From: Stropharia rugosoannulata
Lineage: Eukaryota > Basidiomycota > Agaricomycetes > Agaricales > Strophariaceae
NCBI GenBank assembly: GCA_028532985.1
Contig: JANCIK010000001.1
Span: forward strand, 4,980,671-5,044,670
DNA: 64,000 bases
Direction of reading: 5' to 3'
Numbering within the stretch: position 1 is the first letter of the stretch; each line of letters starts with the position of its first letter. Positions 59,597-64,000 of the stretch are shown here, piece after piece. The position numbers and the translations under genes were made by a program. The notes beneath the pieces were generated by a model. That model did no database searches. It was not told the DNA's origin and was given only the letters and a program-made list of their open reading frames with translations.

Positions 59597-60838
59597 TGTA
59601 AGATTGATTATGTGTGTGTGTGCGAGCGACGACTTGTGTGGTCGTCTTGGGGGAGTATGTTCAAAGAAAGAAGAGATTAAAATAAAAGAATGACTGTGTA
59701 TCTGTGCGAGCTCTGGCTGAATGTGAATGAAAGTGGGTGGTAATTAACTGCCTACATACAATGTACATACAGACTTTAAATACTGTAGAAGTAGTTGAGT
59801 GATTAATTAAACGTAAAATTTATCCCAAGGAACAACCGAGGCAGTGTGTAGATCCGAGAAACCTCTGAGGGTAAATGTATTGACCGTCGAGGATACCAAA
59901 TAGGTGTTTTCCATGCGTAGCCGTTTCGCGTTCCTTACATCTCATACCCACTTTGGATGCTGAGTTCCACCTCAGCGCGGAGTCAGGACTTGTTAGCTTC
60001 AAATTTTTCTCGAGGGTGTCCTTTGGGTGCGACGGGGCGATGTTATCCGGTCTAGGCAGGTATAATCTTGATGCAAATAATTCTGACGTAGTGAAGCACA
60101 TGAATCTCGGGCGCCTGCAACTCTGTAAGATCCACATTTCTTCTTAGGATACCTGATTCTCCATGATTTCGACAGTTTTTCTCGTAGATAACCTCGTGTC
60201 CATTGGTGTCCAGAGTACTGTGTATGCGTGCCGGATTGTCGAGGGATGTTGCGACTATCTGTATCATGACCGTGTTTATCCCGTGACTTGTGTGTACTAC
60301 CTCGACCCAGGCTAATAGTGTCGCGAGTTCCCGTCTTCTGCCAAATATGTGTGTTATCGTTGCCTTGCTGCATTTGTTCTATAGACTCGTCATACAGCAC
60401 CCTTTTCGAGACATGCAAATCTGGCGCGTCGTGGGTAGCTGACATTAAAGTTGAATGATCACGGAGACAGGGACTATGACGGTTTATAGGCTTTACGGTG
60501 TTTATGCACTTTGCTTGCTTGTCAGAATTAATATTCTCGTGTGTAGGTGTTGTTATATTCGGCGAATGTATGATATGCAAGCCCTGATCGTTTTGTGATA
60601 TGGCACATGCCAGTACATAAACCTTTTCCGGATCGGCTTGTTCTTGACTTGATGGGCTAGTATAATCGTCTTTTAGCCATGAATGAAGGAAGGTATATCG
60701 CTTTTCTGGCACTGGTTCTGTTTGAGAAGACACTACGTGCTGCATCTTTGAATTTGGTGATAGTTTTTCATTGTCGGCTTCCTTAACATGTTTGGAAATA
60801 ATCTTGCTGTTTATCCCGACCTCAGATGGCACTTTAGG
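59597..60838 (-). mobile_element. Truncated gag-only LTR element, second copy
   Basis: 59597-59939 is an LTR (343 bp) with TGTAAG...CTTACA ends, close to but more diverged than the LTRs at 19512 and 22005. Next to it is the purine tract GTGGGTATGAGA and then gag from 59999. Homology to the complete copy stops at about 60838, in codons of the K-VPSE segment, directly before TTTAGGTTTAGG (60833-60844). The gag N-terminus, primer site and 5' LTR are missing. Confidence 0.85.
59999..60832 (-). pseudogene. C-terminal part of gag, truncated copy
   Basis: Frame of 277 codons matching residues about 305-607 of the gag at 19915-21738, with conserved FLHSWLKDDY, PEKVYVLACAIS, SRDKHGHDTDSRNIPRQSGT and RTQRTPSRKI. 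Internal Ser/Asp-rich text has diverged and shortened. It lacks the capsid part and is not expected to function. Confidence 0.78.
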
Positions 60839-60844
60839 TTTAGG
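60833..60844 (+). repeat. Telomere-like TTTAGGTTTAGG at the gag breakpoint
   Basis: Two TTTAGG units in the same orientation as the chromosome end, at the precise point where gag homology stops. Confidence 0.6.
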
Positions 60845-61903
60845 ATGAATAGCTTCCCATAAAGGGTTGCAAAGGCTGAAGCTTCAATAACAGGGACAGC
60901 AAAGCCATATGTTCATGAAGAGGGTGTGAAAGCACAAAAGTGAAGAAAATAATAGGATAGAAACTCACTAATCCAGGGAAAATAACTTCTTACTGGAAAA
61001 TAGGGGCTCCTAATTCCCTATTTCTGCACTTATGTGCTTCTTCAGTTCCAGAGAGGGGAGTGAAGTTGATGAGTGAGGTGAGTGGGTTGTAGAATGGCCT
61101 TTCTGACCACATTTTTGGGGAGTATTTATACCTTATGGTAGCATCTATGGGAGATGGATTTATCTTCCATTGATGTCATACTCTGGTGTCATATCTAGTA
61201 TGATTTGTCATTGATTTGTAAATGAATGACTCAGAGAGTAGCAATTAGTCATTGATTTGGGAGTAGCTGACTGAGAAACAAGCAGTTAGTCATGATGATT
61301 TACATAGCATGACTCAGATTTAAGAATGTAGAGCCATATTATGGAGAGGGCTGACATATCTATCAAATGTAATGACTGATGAAGAATGGAATGGAGTGAT
61401 TCAGCTGAGTTATGATATGTGTGATGACTCATGTCCTTAGAATGTTACTAATGTGATTATTGATGATGATGATAAATGGTAGGTTGAGTATGACTGAGGA
61501 ATGTTACATATGTAGGGGATTATCTCATAAGTTTGACTAAATGATGACATATATTGGTTATTAATCTAAAATGCTGACATATCTTGGTCTTTTATCTTAG
61601 TAAGTGATTGCTATTTATCATATGATGATGAAATACATATGACTACTGACAAGATATAAAAGATGATGGAGGAAGAGAGTTGGGGGACCATCACCTTTCT
61701 TTCCTTATCCCTTCAAGGCTTTTTATATTTGTGTGGTGTTGATAAATCAGGTCAGTCTTTAACATATAGGGTGATACTAGGGATTTATAATTTATAGAAT
61801 TATTTATCTATGGGGTGGATGCTCTCTTTTTTAGGGAGGGGTGTATGTATTGGAATGACCAATTTTTTCGAAATTAGTATTAGATATTTATGACATATCT
61901 TTG
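60845..61903. other. AT-rich subtelomeric block
   Basis: No ORF. It has repeated short words (tgatgatgat, gactcag, atttgtcattgat, gttagtcat) and three TGACTCA sites (61227-61233, 61310-61316, 61423-61429), the Gcn4/AP-1 recognition sequence. GC is much lower than in neighbours on both sides. Confidence 0.5.
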
Positions 61904-61917
61904 TTTAGGGTTTAGGG
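61904..61917 (+). repeat. Interstitial telomeric repeat, two TTTAGGG
   Basis: TTTAGGGTTTAGGG in the orientation of the terminal array, followed by a perfect hairpin at 61924-61950. Confidence 0.8.
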
Positions 61918-61923
61918 TGGGAT

Positions 61924-61950
61924 CCACCACTCACCGAAGGTGAGTGGTGG
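61924..61950. other. Perfect 12-bp-stem hairpin
   Basis: CCACCACTCACC, loop GAA, GGTGAGTGGTGG; it starts seven bases after the interstitial telomeric repeat. Without a T-run it is not an obvious terminator. Confidence 0.8.
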
Positions 61951-62999
61951 CGTTTACTTAGCTGTATGAGGTATCGACCAGTTGCAAAGGACCCTACACC
62001 TAACGAAGGAGTAAAGGGTGCTTTCGGGATACCCCTCATCAGTGCAACCTGGCCTGCTTTTATAGACGTCTGGCGACGGTCTGTGCGCATGAGAGGGTGC
62101 TAATGCGTTTACACGCTGTCTACCCCGAGGACCATTCCACACCGCATGATCAGGTCACCAGGTCATCCGGGCACTTTGCCCATCATAACCGATGCTTCTC
62201 ATGCGCGGGCTACTCCAAGAATAGTTCAACGCTCCCATCCATTGTTCTACGAAGAAGTAGAACGTCTCATGCTGTCTAAATATAAAATAAAGACAAAAAT
62301 ACACTGCCTCTGCGTGAGTGCAGCTATAAATAATGACTATCTCCCACCGGCGACGTTTCGCGCCGGTGTAATTACGGGTTCACACCGCCTGTGGTCCCTA
62401 TTAAGGGAACGCGGTCGTGGAAGCCTCTTTCGTTCTTAAAATAACAATAACCCTTGCCGCGCCGTCGGTCCCCTTCGGCTGTGCCTAAGTTGGGTGACGA
62501 CTATTAAGGTTTGGGTTATTACCTGTGCGTGTGACACCGCCGGTGATGTCTGCGCGCGCGCAGAAGTTACCGACGCGTACTAAGCGACCCGAGGCCTCAT
62601 TGGGACTTACACGAGCCACGTTTTCACGCCGTTCCTCCTACTGCAGGACCGCTTTCACGCAGTTACGTCGCTTTAAGGCCTTGGCGTAACGCGCCTGGGC
62701 GCATACTCTGGGACCAGTGCAATCATGAAGCCTTTGGCGTAACGGTCCCAGGACCATACTCTCCAGACAACTCAATCGCTCGTCGTTTCCTTGTTACTTC
62801 AGGTCAGTTTTAAGAACTGAGAAGCCGAGCCTAAGGCCCTTTCATCCAGACATATATTTATAGAGCATCATAACAGCGACTGCCTTATTATGGCATCGTA
62901 TGATGATACGTATGTTAAGGCCAGGTGCGCCTGGCCAACCGTATACCTGGTGTAAACGACCAGCCCCGGTCACGTGCAATACGCAATCGGGTTTATTGG
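61951..62999. other. Subtelomeric unique-like sequence with an internal repeat
   Basis: Short ORFs only. At about 62672-62770 a unit (cttggcgtaacg..cc-cc-gggc/gacc-atactct) occurs twice in tandem. Confidence 0.45.
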
Positions 63000-63024
63000 T
63001 TTAGGTTAGGTTTAGGGTTAGGGG
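63000..63024 (+). repeat. Interstitial degenerate telomeric repeat
   Basis: TTTAGG, TTAGG, TTTAGGG and TTAGGGG in succession, same orientation as the chromosome end. Confidence 0.75.
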
Positions 63025-63105
63025 TTCGCTGATCGAACCACAATAACATACTACGAAATGTATTTACACATCATCGTTAATATTCATGGGTCGTCGAAGA
63101 CAAAT

Positions 63106-63889
63106 TCATCGTCGAGCCACGTCGTCAGGCATATAAATGTCTGAGTCGTCGCCATTAACAACAATTGGTTCCACGATATCGGGTTGTGAATCCAATACGT
63201 GTCGCTTTGCAATGGACAGCAGATCACCGTAATTGCTATAGCGTTTACGTGGACAGCAGCCAGCGATGGTCAGACCAATTTCTGGCGTCAATAGCCTCGC
63301 GTACTTCCATCGAATGGGACGTGAACGACACGGGAACGAGATAGGTAAAACTAACATCATCCCAGGAGAGGTCCGCTGGTTCGGAAGGTTGAGCGTCCCC
63401 CCGGGGGGAGTCGAGCGTAGGTAAGGGTGTTGCAGCCGGCGACTGCTCCCCATCGGAGTCAACTATCTCATCGTCCGACGGGTTTACATCCCGCATAACC
63501 TGGTCTTCTCCCGCCTCCTCAACAGGATGCGGCATCAGCGGCCCAGCGCCAGCCAGGGGAATAGACCGTCTGAAGTCCCAACCGTGTTGTCTACCTAGTC
63601 GTAAAGCCTCATCGAAGTCCAGCCCATCGGTTTCAGTTCCGAGTGCCGAGAGGTACTTGTAAAGTCGGTGAACTCTATTGTCGCGTAAGCGAGCAATCTC
63701 TTCGAGCCACGAATCTGACACTACTTGTTGTAATGCATGAATATCGAACGCGTCCCATACGGGATTAAATTGTGTCTTAAGCACGATGAGATTGAACAGG
63801 CGGTAATTCCCCTCGTCGCGAATTACTTCGCGCGAATTTTCCCTATCCGGCGTACTAAACCGGTTAGCCCATCTCTTCGTAGTGTTTGC
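63106..63889 (-). CDS. Subtelomeric ORF reading inwards from the telomere, 5' end missing
   Basis: The frame 63784-63245 (179 codons from its first ATG) is open further upstream without a stop through VLKTQFNPV, RLFNLIV, REVIRDEGNY, TPDREN and TTKRWANRF into the telomeric array, so the true start is absent. Protein text is well balanced: WLEEIARLRDNRVHRLYKYL, LDFDEALRLGRQHGWDFRR, acidic DVNPSDDEIVDSDGEQ, SWDDVSFTYLVPVSF. Downstream a second frame (63106-63300, SNYGDLLSIAKRHVLDSQPD, VNGDDSDIYMPDD) continues it, so an intron or a frameshift lies near 63240-63300. No recognised family; not the RecQ-type telomere-linked helicase motifs. Confidence 0.5.
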
Positions 63890-64000
63890 TTTAGGGTTTA
63901 GGGTTTTAGGGTTTAGGGTTATAGGGTTTAGGTTTAGGGTTTAGGGTTTAGGGTTTAGGGTTTAGGGTTTAGGGTTTAGGGTTTAGGGTTTAGGGTTTAG
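63890..64000 (+). repeat. Terminal telomere array, TTTAGGG units
   Basis: About 15 units of TTTAGGG to the end of the window; the proximal half includes variants (TTTTAGGG, TTATAGGG, TTTAGG). G-rich strand 5'-3' points outward, as at a right chromosome end. Confidence 0.97.

Overview
The window is the right end of a basidiomycete (Agaricomycetes-type) chromosome. The last 111 bases are a TTTAGGG array with the G-rich strand running off the window end, so this is a true telomere. Evidence for the host group: short 45-75 bp GT-AG introns in almost every gene, a group III G-protein alpha subunit, the DUF6534 and related seven-helix families, BTB-domain and HET-like proteins, and the large SP + multi-TM family with the TWTTMHPN and WTTAHGFF motifs. 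Species cannot be named from sequence alone. 

Layout. 1-30 kb is an accessory mosaic: a 1.1 kb perfect-looking palindrome, a TIR element (3.8-4.6 kb), TCCGTGCA minisatellite clusters, C-rich duplicated blocks, and at least five full or partial copies of an unrecognised multi-exon gene family (called here the MSYNQ family) that shares a TATA promoter, repeated exons and a bipartite NLS. Interspersed are a conserved membrane protein (14.5-16.1 kb), a very young gag-only LTR retrotransposon with intact LTRs and a TSD (19.5-22.3 kb), an intact BTB gene and its decayed inverted copy, and one intact and several decayed copies of a small C2HC zinc-finger ORF. 

30-39 kb holds a small secreted His/Ala-rich protein, a decayed HET-like gene, a Cys-rich coiled-coil nuclear-type protein, an intron-containing tRNA-His, and a 574-aa Ser/Pro-rich protein with a myristoylation-like N-terminus. 

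40-51 kb is a signalling cluster: a canonical group III G-alpha, a frameshifted DUF6534 seven-helix gene, an intact seven-helix membrane protein, and a second, strongly divergent G-alpha with intact splicing but altered GTPase motifs. This is followed by a Kap121/importin-5 gene that appears to lack its C-terminal HEAT repeats (52.9-57.1 kb). 

57-64 kb is subtelomere: degraded coding sequence, a second LTR-gag fragment that breaks at a TTTAGGTTTAGG motif, an AT-rich block, interstitial telomeric repeats, hairpins, and an ORF that is open straight out of the telomere repeat.
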